A stretch of 64,000 nt of DNA from Collinsella sp. (GCA_018373675.1 JAHAGQ010000004.1:1-64000), one strand, 5' to 3'; shown: positions 9,956 through 18,393, counted from the first letter of the stretch. Notes: generated from the letters alone by a model not told the origin. Program-made: numbers and translations.

Positions 9956-10710
9956 TGCGCGCCGGGGATTTTGTCGGCGCCAAGATCTATCGCAAGCCTA
10001 CCGAGGACAAGCGCACCAAAAAGGACGGCACACCGCGCAGCCCTAAAAAGCTCGGAAAGATTCACTTTCCGGTCTTTACTCCGGGCGGTACGCGCGTGGT
10101 CGGCTTTATGGTCCGCCAGTCCGATATCGCGGGCATGATCGAGCGTCCCGATCGATTCGTAGCGCTCGACGCCATTGGTGTCTACGAGGGCGCCATTGCG
10201 GTCGATGACGTCAAGGACACGTACGATGCCGCCGCCGCCAAGCGCCTCGACATCAACCTGGACGATTGCATCATCTGGGTCGGTATGGACGTGTGCACGG
10301 AATCGGGCGATGCCGTGGGCTATTGCTCGGACGTTGAGTTCAAACCGCGTTCGGGCATTGTGCAGACGTTCTATGTGACCGCCAGCGCCGCATCGAGCAT
10401 GTTGGTGGGCGACACGCAGGTGCCGCCGACGATGCTGCGCGGCTATGCGGACGGCGCGATGATTGTTTCGGACGAGGTCAAGTCGCTCGGGTATTCGGGC
10501 GGTGCGGCTGCCAAGGCCGCCGAGGCCAGCGTCGTGGTGGGCGACAAGGTCAAAAAGGGCGCCAAGGTGCTCGACGACAAGGGATCGGTTGCCGTGGACA
10601 AGGGCAGTCGCGCACTGGGCAAGCAGCTCGGCAAGACGCGCGGCATGTTCAAGGCCTTTAAGGACGAATACCAAAAGGCGAGCGGAGGCTCGTCAAAAGC
10701 TACAAAATAG
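9955..10710 (+). CDS. PRC-barrel-like protein, coupled to YtxH gene
   Basis: The protein has 251 residues and is translationally coupled to the YtxH gene. The first 75 residues are basic and contain KLGKIHFPVFTPGGTRVVGFMV, and a second unit reads ESGDAVGYCSDVEFKPRSGIVQTFYVT; both fit the beta-rich PRC-barrel pattern (conserved G-x-V-x-D followed by a G-x-V turn). The C-terminal 80 residues are Ala/Lys/Gly-rich and helical. PRC barrels are small adaptor domains that bind RNA, ribosomes or photosynthetic complexes in other systems. With YtxH next to it, a membrane-associated adaptor role is plausible but unproven. A terminator-like hairpin follows. Confidence 0.6.
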   Translation: MRAGDFVGAKIYRKPTEDKRTKKDGTPRSPKKLGKIHFPVFTPGGTRVVGFMVRQSDIAGMIERPDRFVALDAIGVYEGAIAVDDVKDTYDAAAAKRLDINLDDCIIWVGMDVCTESGDAVGYCSDVEFKPRSGIVQTFYVTASAASSMLVGDTQVPPTMLRGYADGAMIVSDEVKSLGYSGGAAAKAAEASVVVGDKVKKGAKVLDDKGSVAVDKGSRALGKQLGKTRGMFKAFKDEYQKASGGSSKATK

Positions 10711-10731
10711 CGACGTACCAAATGATGGGAG

Positions 10732-10768
10732 GCAAGCCGGAGACCTGTTGCTCCGGCTTGCTGTGTTT
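10732..10768 (+). terminator. Terminator-like hairpin after the PRC-barrel gene
   Basis: A perfect 11-base stem GCAAGCCGGAG / CTCCGGCTTGC with an 8-base loop is followed by TGTGTTTAT. The hairpin ends 22 bases before the next start codon. Confidence 0.6.
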
Positions 10769-10782
10769 ATGGGGGAGGGCAC

Positions 10783-12189
10783 ATGCGCCAAAACGGATCC
10801 AACTTAAACGGGCGTTCGGGTGCGCGTCCGACGGCGCGCCGCGACCTGGGGCAGCTGCCCAGCGGTCAGCGCAAGCGTCACCGTAAGCCCGGCGCGATGT
10901 ATCTCAACCATAGCCGCGGCTTTAGCGACCGCAGCGCTCGCATCGGCAACAGCCGTACGCCCCGTCGTTCGTCTCGCCTGCCCTATGCGCTCATTGCCGT
11001 GGGCTGTGCGCTCGTGCTGTTTATCGCTGCCGTCGTGGGCTACGTCAACCGCAGTGTGGACGTGGAGCTCAACGGCCAGAAGACCGCGGTGCGTGTGGGC
11101 TCTACGCTGCAGAATCTCATCGACGACCAGGAGTTGACTGACACCTACGACGCAGGCGACCTGCTGGCCGTCGATGACAGCGTGCTCAAGCGCCATGGGG
11201 GCGAAAAGCTGTCGGTGAAGGTCGACGGCAAGCGCGTGAAACAGGGCAAATGGGATAGCCGCGAACTTGAGGGCGGCGAGAAGGTGACGGTCAAGGATGG
11301 CCGTAACACCTACGAGAAGCACAAGGTTCAGGCTACGGTTATCGAGCCCAAGCTCAAGGTCGAGGGCACGGGCGCTATCGAGTATGTGCAGACATGGGGT
11401 GTCCAGGGCCGCTCCGAGGTGTGGGTTGGTGAGCAGTCGGGCAAGACGCAGGGCCGCGGCGAGGTTGTGCCCGCCACCGATTGCGTTGTTGCGTGCGCCA
11501 GCGTGGCGCCCAAGGGCAACAAAAAGTACGTGGCGCTGACGTTTGACGAGGGTCCGAGCGGCGCTACCAAGCAGATCTTGCAGGTGCTCAAGGAAAAGGG
11601 TGTCACCGCGACGTTCTTCCTTTCGGGCGATGCGGCCGAGGCCTCGCCTGCCACGGCCAAGGCGATTGTCGATGCCGGGTGCGAGATCGGATCCAACAGC
11701 TACAGCGACGATTCGCTCAAGGGTCAGGACCGTGAGGCGGTACGCGAACAGATCACGAAAGGCACCGATGCGATTAAGTCGGCGACCGGCGTGAAGACGA
11801 TGCTGCTGCGTGCTCCCTACGCTGCCTTTGACGAGCAAAACTGGATTGATGCGATGGACCTGGTCTCCGCCGTGGTCTCGTGGAATATTGACTCGGGCGA
11901 CTGGCTGCTCAACGGTGCCGACGAACAGGTCTCGACGGTGCTCGATTCGGTGACGCCGGGCAATATCGTGCTGCTCACCGATAGAGACGAATGCGCCGAG
12001 CAGACACTCGAGGCGCTGCCGCAGATTATCGACGGCCTCATTGCCGACGGCTACAAGATCGTGACGCTCAGCGACCTGGTCAAGACGGACACGGCATTGA
12101 GCAAAAAGCTCGCCTCGCTGACGAGGGTCGCCATGCCCAAGGGCGCCGTGTTCCCCCAACTTGCCGAGGACGACGACGCCACAGAGTAG
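10783..12189 (+). CDS. Membrane-anchored NodB-fold protein with substituted metal ligands
   Basis: The 468-residue protein has a basic cytoplasmic N-terminus, one membrane helix (about residues 67-89), a beta-rich linker of about 150 residues and a C-terminal polysaccharide-deacetylase (NodB) domain. Motif 1 reads TFDEGPS (D255, E256) instead of TFDDGP, motif 2 reads SNSYSD (N305, D309) where active enzymes have H-x-x-x-H, and motif 3 is LLRAPY. The catalytic Asp is kept, but the metal-binding Asp and both His are replaced. It may therefore be an inactive, carbohydrate-binding or unusually metallated member rather than a classical peptidoglycan deacetylase. SD GGGGGAGGG is near the ATG. Confidence 0.8.
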   Translation: MRQNGSNLNGRSGARPTARRDLGQLPSGQRKRHRKPGAMYLNHSRGFSDRSARIGNSRTPRRSSRLPYALIAVGCALVLFIAAVVGYVNRSVDVELNGQKTAVRVGSTLQNLIDDQELTDTYDAGDLLAVDDSVLKRHGGEKLSVKVDGKRVKQGKWDSRELEGGEKVTVKDGRNTYEKHKVQATVIEPKLKVEGTGAIEYVQTWGVQGRSEVWVGEQSGKTQGRGEVVPATDCVVACASVAPKGNKKYVALTFDEGPSGATKQILQVLKEKGVTATFFLSGDAAEASPATAKAIVDAGCEIGSNSYSDDSLKGQDREAVREQITKGTDAIKSATGVKTMLLRAPYAAFDEQNWIDAMDLVSAVVSWNIDSGDWLLNGADEQVSTVLDSVTPGNIVLLTDRDECAEQTLEALPQIIDGLIADGYKIVTLSDLVKTDTALSKKLASLTRVAMPKGAVFPQLAEDDDATE

Positions 12190-12190
12190 T

Positions 12191-12226
12191 CATTGGGCAG
12201 TCGTTTAAGAACGTCCCCAATGACTA
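12191..12226. repeat. Copy of the AACGTCCCCAATGACTA repeat
   Basis: AGTCATTGGG...AACGTCCCCAATGACT folds as an imperfect hairpin directly after the NodB-protein stop. It is a member of the family also seen at 3.7, 31.2, 34.6 and 54.4 kb. Confidence 0.7.
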
Positions 12227-12303
12227 TGTCACGGATGCGTCAGCGTTTGGTATGCCTGCAATGTGCAGCGCATAAAATCGATGCCGCAGGGCGATGCTGA
12301 TGC

Positions 12304-12500
12304 TATAGTTACTGCGGTTAATGAGGGTCAAGAGAAAGGTTACAGGTGAAATCCAAACCTCGACCATACAGTCGATGACCCCATGCAGGTGCTTTTTGCG
12401 CATGCACGGGGTGTAAGCGTCGAGCGGCGTGCCGCCCGCGCATGCGTATACATATCCAGAAGCCCCGGACGCCGCACGCGCGGCCGCATCCGGAGGAATT
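12304..12500 (+). promoter_or_regulatory. Structured 5' leader of the MgtE-like operon
   Basis: TATAGT at 12304 is a likely -10, leaving a leader of about 190 bases. It contains a strong hairpin, ACCCC-A-TGCA-G-GTGC / TTTTT / GCGC-A-TGCA-C-GGGGT (about 12378-12414). A second imperfect hairpin (CCGGACGCCGC against GCGGCCGCATCCGG) ends exactly at the SD GGAGG (12492). A long folded leader before an MgtE-type gene suggests a metal-sensing riboswitch. I could not match it convincingly to the M-box consensus, so the class is open. Confidence 0.4.
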
Positions 12501-12533
12501 ATGATGGGGAGCACCATTGAATTATCTGAGTGA
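12501..12533 (+). CDS. Possible 10-codon leader ORF overlapping the MgtE-like start
   Basis: The strong SD GGAGG (12492-12496) is spaced correctly for ATGATG at 12501, not for the MgtE-like frame. That ATG opens a 10-codon ORF (MMGSTIELSE) ending in TGA at 12531-12533, just before an in-frame ATG (12535) of the large gene. This arrangement would couple translation of the MgtE-like protein to the short ORF. No homology is claimed. Confidence 0.4.
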   Translation: MMGSTIELSE

Positions 12534-14361
12534 GATGCTCAAATTGCCGGTCTTGGACGTCGATGGCGAAAAGCTCGGCGTTGTGAACGATTTTGGCATT
12601 GCTACCGGCGAAGTTTTTCCGCACGTGACGTCGCTCGCGTTCTGCGGGCCCGGCAAGACGCCGTTTATGATCAGCTGGCGCAAATGGGTCGACCGTATCG
12701 ACGAGACGGGTGTACACCTTAAGACGTCGGCCACCGAAATCCGTTTTTCGTACCTGCAGCCGACCGAACTCTTGCTTGCCCGCGACGTGCTCAACAAGCA
12801 GATTGTCGACACGCAGGGCATGAAGGTCGTGCGCGTAAACGACATCAAGTTTTCCATGTCGGGCGAAAATCAGCTGCGCCTGCTGGGCGCCGAGGTCGGT
12901 GCCCGCGGTCTGCTACGCGCCATCAGCCCCGCGCTCGAGCATATCGTCGAAGGCTTTATGAAGCACCTGGGCAAGCCGCTCAGTGAGGACATCATCGCTT
13001 GGTCCTACATGGACCTGCTCGACCGCTCGACCAAGAACATTCAACTCTCGGTGTCGCACAAGACGCTCGGCGAGCTGCACCCTGCCGACATCGCCGACAT
13101 TATCGAGCAGCTCGACCCGCGCCTACGTGCGCAGGTGTTTGCGCAGCTCGATACGGCACAGGCCGCCGAGGCCATCTCGGAGTTCGATGACGACGAGCTT
13201 ATGACCGAGATGCTCGAGGGCCTGTCCGACACGGACGCATCGTCGATGCTGGCCATGATGGACCCGGACGATGCAGCCGACCTGATCGACGAGCTCGATT
13301 ATGAGAAGGCTGAGAAGCTCCTGCGCCTGATGGGCGTCAAGGAGGAGAAGGCGATTCGTAATCTGTTGGGCTACGAGGACAACACCGCCGGCCGCATCAT
13401 GACCTCGGAGTTTGTCTCGCTGCCCGCCACGGCGACGGTCGGTGATGCCATCGAGGCGATTCGCAAACTCGACGAGGACTTTGAGAGTGTCTATTACGTC
13501 TATACCGAGGATCCGAGCGGCATGCTGACCGGCGTGCTTTCGCTGCGCACGCTGATTGTAGCCGACCGCGACGCCACGCTGGGTCAGCTGGCCTATCGCG
13601 ACCTGGTCTATGTGTCGCCTGACGAGGACCAGGAAGACGTGACGGACGAGATGACCAAGTACGACCTGGTTGCCATCCCTGTCTGCGACGAGAACCGCCA
13701 CATCCTAGGTATCGTGACCTTCGATGACGCCATGGACGTTATCGCCGAGGAGCACCAGGAGGACCTGCAGATCGCCGGTGTCGGCTCGGGCGATAGCGCG
13801 TCGGACGACTCGACGAACGTGCTCAGCTGGTTTGTGCATCGCCAGTACTGGGTTGTCGTGTGGGGCATTGCCTCGTGCATCATGGCAACGGTGCTGGGGA
13901 CGGCGCTCGGCTCCGCGCATCTGGTGGTGTTCCCCATGTGCGCCATGCCACTCGTGCTGCTGGCGGCCTCGCGCATGGTGTCGTTCGTCAAGAACTACTT
14001 CCTGGAGTATGACGGTCACGACGACGAGCCCAAGCCGTATCTGGGGTTCTTCTTCCAGAGCACGGGCATGGGCCTGATTCTGTCACTCGTGACCTACCTG
14101 TGCGCCCAGCTGGTGCGCACCGCTGCGTTCCCCGATGCGCCCATGTTTGAGGAGCAACTCTTTACCGGGTGCTTTAATATCGCTGCCATCATTTGCCTAG
14201 TTGGCAACATGAGCGCCGTGATTTACCTGATGGTGCTGTTCTGGCGTGACGAGCATGACCTCAACACGTCGGGCACCGCCATGAACGTTGTTGCCGTCAT
14301 GATCTCGTGCGTGGCGTACTGCGCCGCTGCGGTGCTGCTCGCCATGTCGGTCATGGGCTAG
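12517..14361 (+). CDS. MgtE-like sensor/CBS protein with non-canonical membrane domain
   Basis: This 614-residue protein contains two PRC-barrel-like repeats (LPVLDVDGEKLGVVNDF and LLARDVLNKQIVDTQGMKVVRVND). These are followed by an MgtE N domain (ELHPADIADIIEQLDPRLRAQVF, EMLEGLSDTDASSMLAMMDPDDAADLIDEL) and a CBS pair (GRIMTSEFVSLPATATVGDAI through VTFDDAMDVIAEE). About five membrane helices occupy the last 170 residues. The cytosolic part is typical of the magnesium gate of MgtE, but the membrane part lacks the GGNAGTQ-type pore motif. It may be a different channel, or a sensor for the transporter encoded 8 bases downstream. The start is TTG 12517 (GGGGAG 6-11 bases upstream) or ATG 12535. 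Confidence 0.8.
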   Translation: MNYLSEMLKLPVLDVDGEKLGVVNDFGIATGEVFPHVTSLAFCGPGKTPFMISWRKWVDRIDETGVHLKTSATEIRFSYLQPTELLLARDVLNKQIVDTQGMKVVRVNDIKFSMSGENQLRLLGAEVGARGLLRAISPALEHIVEGFMKHLGKPLSEDIIAWSYMDLLDRSTKNIQLSVSHKTLGELHPADIADIIEQLDPRLRAQVFAQLDTAQAAEAISEFDDDELMTEMLEGLSDTDASSMLAMMDPDDAADLIDELDYEKAEKLLRLMGVKEEKAIRNLLGYEDNTAGRIMTSEFVSLPATATVGDAIEAIRKLDEDFESVYYVYTEDPSGMLTGVLSLRTLIVADRDATLGQLAYRDLVYVSPDEDQEDVTDEMTKYDLVAIPVCDENRHILGIVTFDDAMDVIAEEHQEDLQIAGVGSGDSASDDSTNVLSWFVHRQYWVVVWGIASCIMATVLGTALGSAHLVVFPMCAMPLVLLAASRMVSFVKNYFLEYDGHDDEPKPYLGFFFQSTGMGLILSLVTYLCAQLVRTAAFPDAPMFEEQLFTGCFNIAAIICLVGNMSAVIYLMVLFWRDEHDLNTSGTAMNVVAVMISCVAYCAAAVLLAMSVMG

Positions 14362-14369
14362 GTGGTCGC

Positions 14370-15632
14370 GTGCAAAATACCAAGCAAAAGTCGGGCACCA
14401 AGCAAAAGTTGACCATCGCGGCCATCTTTGGCGCTATGGGTCCCGGTCTGTTGGCGGCGCTTTCGGGCAATGACGCCGGCGGCATTGCAACGTATTCCAG
14501 CGCGGGTGCCAGCTATGGCTACAAGATGCTCTGGATGCTTCCCGTCATGACTGTGCTGCTCATCGTGACGCAGGAGACCGCGGCGCGCTGCGGCTGCGTC
14601 ACGGGCAAGGGCCTGGCATCGCTCATTCGCGAGCGCTTTGGCGTGCGCAAGAGTGTACTTGCTATGGCGGCGCTGTTGATCGCCAACACGGCTGTGACCA
14701 TTTCGGAGTTTGCGGGCATCGCCAGCGGCCTTGCCCTCTTTGGCGTGCCGGCGAGCATTTCGGTGCCGCTGGTGGCGCTGCTGGTGTGGATGCTTACCAT
14801 GTCGGGCAGCTTCCAGCGCATCGAGAAGATTCTGCTGCTGGTGAGCTGCGTGTTCGTGACCTATATTGTCGCCGCGTTTATGGCTGGCCCCAACTGGGGT
14901 GAGGTCGCGGTCGACCTGGTCGTGCCTAACATTCAAAATGACCCCAGCTACGTGTCGCTCGTGGTCGCAACGATCGGTACCACCATCGCGCCGTGGATGA
15001 TTTTCTTGGCGCAGAACAACGTGGTCGATAAGAACGCGGGCGAGGACGATATCGTGCTGCAGCGCATCGATACCGTGAGCGGCTCGCTTGCCGCCGATGT
15101 CATTGCCGGCTTTATTATCATCACGACCGGTACGGTGTTGTTCCCGGCGGGTATTCAGATTAGCGATGCTGCCGATGCCGCCCGCGCGTTGGAGCCTATT
15201 GCGGGTCAGTGGTCCACGGTACTGTTTGCCTCGGGCCTGGTCGCGGCGAGCTTCTTGGCTGCCTGCGTGCTGCCGGGCGTTACGTCGAGCGCTGTCTGCG
15301 AGGCATTTGGCTGGGAGCGCGGTGCCGACCGCAGCTGGGACGAGGCCCCGGTCTATCGCGGCATCATTACGGCCATCATCGGTATCTCTGCCGTGCTGGT
15401 GCTTATGCCCGGCGTCGATCTGTTCCAGATTATGATGACCTCACAGGTCATCAATGGCGTGCTACTGCCCGTGGTTCTGGTGTTCCAGGTGGTTATCGCA
15501 GCCGACCGTCACATTATGGGTGCCAACCGCAACGGTCGCGTGTGGAACATGCTCACTTGGGCGACTATCGCCGTGATTACGGTGCTCACGGTCGTCATGT
15601 TTGTCCTGCAAGCGATGGGCTACAGCGCTTAA
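14370..15632 (+). CDS. NRAMP-related divalent cation (probably Mg2+) transporter
   Basis: This 420-residue, roughly 11-helix NRAMP-fold protein has a start chosen as GTG 14370, with AGGTGG just upstream and an 8-base gap after the MgtE-like stop. Helix 1 carries GPGLLAALSGNDAGG (N34-D35) where manganese/iron NRAMPs have a DPGN motif. Helix 6 reads TTIAPWMIFLAQ (A207-P208-W209), so the MPH motif that supplies the metal-binding Met has become APW. Loss of that Met is a hallmark of the NRAMP-related magnesium transporters (NRMT) described from Eggerthella. With the MgtE-like sensor upstream, magnesium uptake is the best guess. Confidence 0.82.
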   Translation: MQNTKQKSGTKQKLTIAAIFGAMGPGLLAALSGNDAGGIATYSSAGASYGYKMLWMLPVMTVLLIVTQETAARCGCVTGKGLASLIRERFGVRKSVLAMAALLIANTAVTISEFAGIASGLALFGVPASISVPLVALLVWMLTMSGSFQRIEKILLLVSCVFVTYIVAAFMAGPNWGEVAVDLVVPNIQNDPSYVSLVVATIGTTIAPWMIFLAQNNVVDKNAGEDDIVLQRIDTVSGSLAADVIAGFIIITTGTVLFPAGIQISDAADAARALEPIAGQWSTVLFASGLVAASFLAACVLPGVTSSAVCEAFGWERGADRSWDEAPVYRGIITAIIGISAVLVLMPGVDLFQIMMTSQVINGVLLPVVLVFQVVIAADRHIMGANRNGRVWNMLTWATIAVITVLTVVMFVLQAMGYSA

Positions 15633-15650
15633 CGCCCACTTTTGCTTCCG

Positions 15651-15686
15651 AACAGGCCGCAGCGATGGGCTGCGGCCTGTTTTTTG
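15651..15686 (+). terminator. Rho-independent terminator of the MgtE-like/NRMT operon
   Basis: AACAGGCCGCAG / CTGCGGCCTGTT with a 7-base loop is followed by a T-run, 18 bases after the stop. Confidence 0.9.
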
Positions 15687-15729
15687 TCTGCTATAGGGTG
15701 TTAGTTATATAGCAATGGACAAAAAATGC

Positions 15730-15929
15730 CAAATATGAGTACTGTTGCTAAGTGAATAGCATTTACATCCTAAAAGATAATAAACATAGCCTTTAGTATG
15801 TTCATTAAAATTGGCTCCAATACGCCTTAAACCAGTCAGGTTGGCTGCTTTAGGGGGTTGTAGGGTTCGCTCGGACGTCATTTTGGGTGGTTTTGCCTGC
15901 TACTAAAATGGTAACAGTACTCATATTTG
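15730..15929. repeat. 200-bp AT-richer element with 17-bp perfect inverted ends
   Basis: CAAATATGAGTACTGTT at 15730-15746 is repeated in perfect inverse orientation at 15913-15929. The match extends imperfectly inwards (ATAGCA / TAGTAGC). The interior is AT-richer than the genes and has no ORF with coding character. It looks like a MITE-like or non-autonomous intergenic element. The rest of the 15690-16115 gap shows no gene. Confidence 0.6.
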
Positions 15930-16115
15930 CCCTTTTTTGCCCACAGACCTTTGAGGGTGCGGCGAAAAGGGCTTGTTTTGATTGTTTGGGGCAGGCGCGA
16001 GGCGCGGAAACGATGTCTGGAGCGACGGAGCGGCCTGGAATTCATCCGTAGAGGTCTTCATTGGCTGCGCCAGGAGTGTCCCTAGGTACCGGCACATAAG
16101 GAACGTCCCTAACTG

Positions 16116-16153
16116 CCGGAGGGGGTGTCTGCCGTGGCAGACACCCCCTCCGG
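16116..16153. repeat. Perfect 18-bp palindromic hairpin
   Basis: CCGGAGGGGGTGTCTGCC and its exact complement are separated by two bases. The hairpin lies 23 bases beyond the stop of the minus-strand acyltransferase gene. No T-run follows on either strand. It adjoins a GGAACGTCCCTAACTGCC repeat at about 16099-16116. Confidence 0.75.
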
Positions 16154-16176
16154 ATGTGGGAAGTTTGCGCTGCAGG

Positions 16177-18393
16177 TTACTTGTCGGTGCCCAGCTTGTG
16201 CGGTTTGAGAGCGAGCGCATTGACGAGTGCGTCGGTGGCAGACTTGACGGCTGCCGGCTGCGGATCGTTGACGTGATCCTCGGGGTGTACGGGCAGGTCC
16301 TTCTTGACGGCATCGTGGATCAAGTTGAGGTACTCAGTCACGCCAGTGGTCGATAGGTGCGTGCCATCGCCATCGAACAGGTCGTTGCGGTTGGCACTGT
16401 ATCCGTACCAGTCGATAACGCGTACGTTCTTGTAGCGCGTAGCGGCGTTAGCAATGGCCTGGTTGGTAGAGCCAACCCACGGCTGCGGGCTGCGCGTGTT
16501 CACAAACACCACAATACGCTTATCTCCCGCATCGGCCATGATGGCGTCGATTTGCTCGTCGGTTACCAAGCCGTTGGTGCCCAGCGCAAAGACCACAATC
16601 TTGCCGGCAAGGTTCTGTTGGAGATAGCCCTCAAATGTCGCACGGCCCGCATCGAACTGGCGGCCCTTTTCGGCATCGATATGGCTGTGCGGGAAAACGC
16701 CGTCAAAAGTGTCCACGGCACGCAGCGACACGGAGTCGCCGATCATAAGCAGATCGTAGGAGCCATCGGGGAAGCCGTCGTTGTCCTTGTCGGTGTCGTC
16801 GGCCGCCTGCTGGTCGGTGGGTGCGGTGTTCTTGGCTTCCTTGTTCAGAACTTCGGCGCCCTCGCCGCTCAGCGCAGACGTCTCGGGCACAAAGATCAGG
16901 CCGCCCAGCGCAACGACCAACACAACGGCGCAGGCTGCGCAGGCAGGGACGTGCGCGCGCACCCAGTTGGCGGGCGTGGCGGTGCCGTCGCGGAACTCGG
17001 ATACGGTGCGCCCAAAGGCGCCCTTTCTAAACGGCGTCTCGATAAAGCGATATGAGCATTCGGCCACGGCGACCACTAACAGCACCTGCAAAATGTACTG
17101 CCACCACGGTGTATCGTTGATGTTGGCGACCGGGTTCATGAGCAACAGCAGGGGATAGTGCCACAGGTAGATGCTGTACGAGCGCTTGCCAACCCATACG
17201 AGCGGCTCGGCGGACAGCGCGCGGGCAACCATTCCCTGGGGCTGCACGCAGGCCGCGATGACCATGAGCGTGAGGATCGAGCACAGCAGCGTGCCTCCGC
17301 GATACTGGAACGCGGTGTAGCCGTTGGTGAGCGCGACCATGGCGGCAAGGCCAACCAGACCCACGAGGCCCAACACATTGATGGATGCGGGCGAGGACCA
17401 AAAGCGCACGAGGGCGCTCGGCTGTGCCGGGCCGGTCTCGGCTGATTCGTCGGCCTTCTCGCCAGGCTTGCCCTCGGCGTTCTTGCCGTGCTTGGCGGCG
17501 CCGGCCAGGCGATTGAGCCCCAAACGATGAACGAGACGCACCGGCGCCAGGTCGCGATCGGGGATAAAGGCCATCCAGGCGCCCAGCAGCAGCGAGAACA
17601 CGCGGGTGTCGGTGCCGTAGTACACGCGGCTGGGGTCGGCGGCAGGGTTGTAAAGCACCATCATGGCGAGGGCAGATACCGCGGCAAGGCCCAGAACCAC
17701 GCGGCGCGTGTTGGGTTTGCTCACATGCATGGATACCATGGCAAACAGCAGTGGCGGCCAAATCAGGTAGAACTGTTCCTCGATGGCAAGCGACCAAAAG
17801 TGCGTGAGCGGCGAGGGGTCGCCCAGAGCATTGAAGTACGAGACGTTTTGGGCAATCTGCCACCAGTTGTTGAAGAACAACAGCGACGGCAGGATGTCGG
17901 GGCGCATCTTGGTGAGCATCACGTGGTTGAAGACGGTGCACAGAGCACAGGTCACCACCACGACGGTCACCACGGCGGGGACCAGGCGACGGATGCGGCG
18001 GATCCAGAAGCTCCTGAGGTCGATGCGGCCGGTCTTAGCGACTTCGTTGAGCAGCAAGCGCGTGATCAGATAGCCCGAAAGCACAAAGAAGATTGTGACG
18101 CCAAGCAGGCCGCCCTGCGCCCACGTGAGGTTGAGGTGATAGAGCACCACCGCGACGACGGCGAGCGTACGCAGGCCGTCGAGCGCAGGGATGTAGCGGG
18201 ACTTGGGGCGAGCAGGCGTCTGCTCTGCGGCGGGAGTGTTGGCGCGGCCCGCGTTGTTGGCAGAAGCGCGATGGGGGCTCGCGGTGCGTCGCGGTTCGTT
18301 GGCACGGCGTTCGCCCTTCACGCGTTCGTGCGGCGCCGGCTCGTTGCCCGTGCGGCGACGACCGCGCGAGCCCGATTGCGAGAGTTGTTCCAT
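16177..18393 (-). CDS. OatA-like acyltransferase (AT3 membrane domain plus SGNH domain)
   Basis: The product has 738 residues. A disordered basic N-terminus of about 65 residues precedes an acyltransferase-3 domain of about ten helices (YIPALDGLRTLAVVAVVLYHL, GVTIFFVLSGYLITRLLL, PLTHFWSLAIEEQFYLIWP). A further helix leads to an extracellular SGNH-like domain with GDSVSLRA as the nucleophile block and GDGTHLSTTG as the Asp-x-x-His block. This is the architecture of peptidoglycan O-acetyltransferase OatA and related cell-surface acetylases, which move acetyl groups across the membrane and onto glycans. The exact acceptor is unknown. It is monocistronic, with a lysozyme-resistance or polysaccharide-modification role inferred. 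Confidence 0.88.
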   Translation of the reverse strand: MEQLSQSGSRGRRRTGNEPAPHERVKGERRANEPRRTASPHRASANNAGRANTPAAEQTPARPKSRYIPALDGLRTLAVVAVVLYHLNLTWAQGGLLGVTIFFVLSGYLITRLLLNEVAKTGRIDLRSFWIRRIRRLVPAVVTVVVVTCALCTVFNHVMLTKMRPDILPSLLFFNNWWQIAQNVSYFNALGDPSPLTHFWSLAIEEQFYLIWPPLLFAMVSMHVSKPNTRRVVLGLAAVSALAMMVLYNPAADPSRVYYGTDTRVFSLLLGAWMAFIPDRDLAPVRLVHRLGLNRLAGAAKHGKNAEGKPGEKADESAETGPAQPSALVRFWSSPASINVLGLVGLVGLAAMVALTNGYTAFQYRGGTLLCSILTLMVIAACVQPQGMVARALSAEPLVWVGKRSYSIYLWHYPLLLLMNPVANINDTPWWQYILQVLLVVAVAECSYRFIETPFRKGAFGRTVSEFRDGTATPANWVRAHVPACAACAVVLVVALGGLIFVPETSALSGEGAEVLNKEAKNTAPTDQQAADDTDKDNDGFPDGSYDLLMIGDSVSLRAVDTFDGVFPHSHIDAEKGRQFDAGRATFEGYLQQNLAGKIVVFALGTNGLVTDEQIDAIMADAGDKRIVVFVNTRSPQPWVGSTNQAIANAATRYKNVRVIDWYGYSANRNDLFDGDGTHLSTTGVTEYLNLIHDAVKKDLPVHPEDHVNDPQPAAVKSATDALVNALALKPHKLGTDK

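Noticed and set aside
12304..12500. Firm M-box riboswitch call before the MgtE-like gene
   Set aside because: Only a loose resemblance to the conserved core could be found by eye, so it was kept as an unassigned structured leader.
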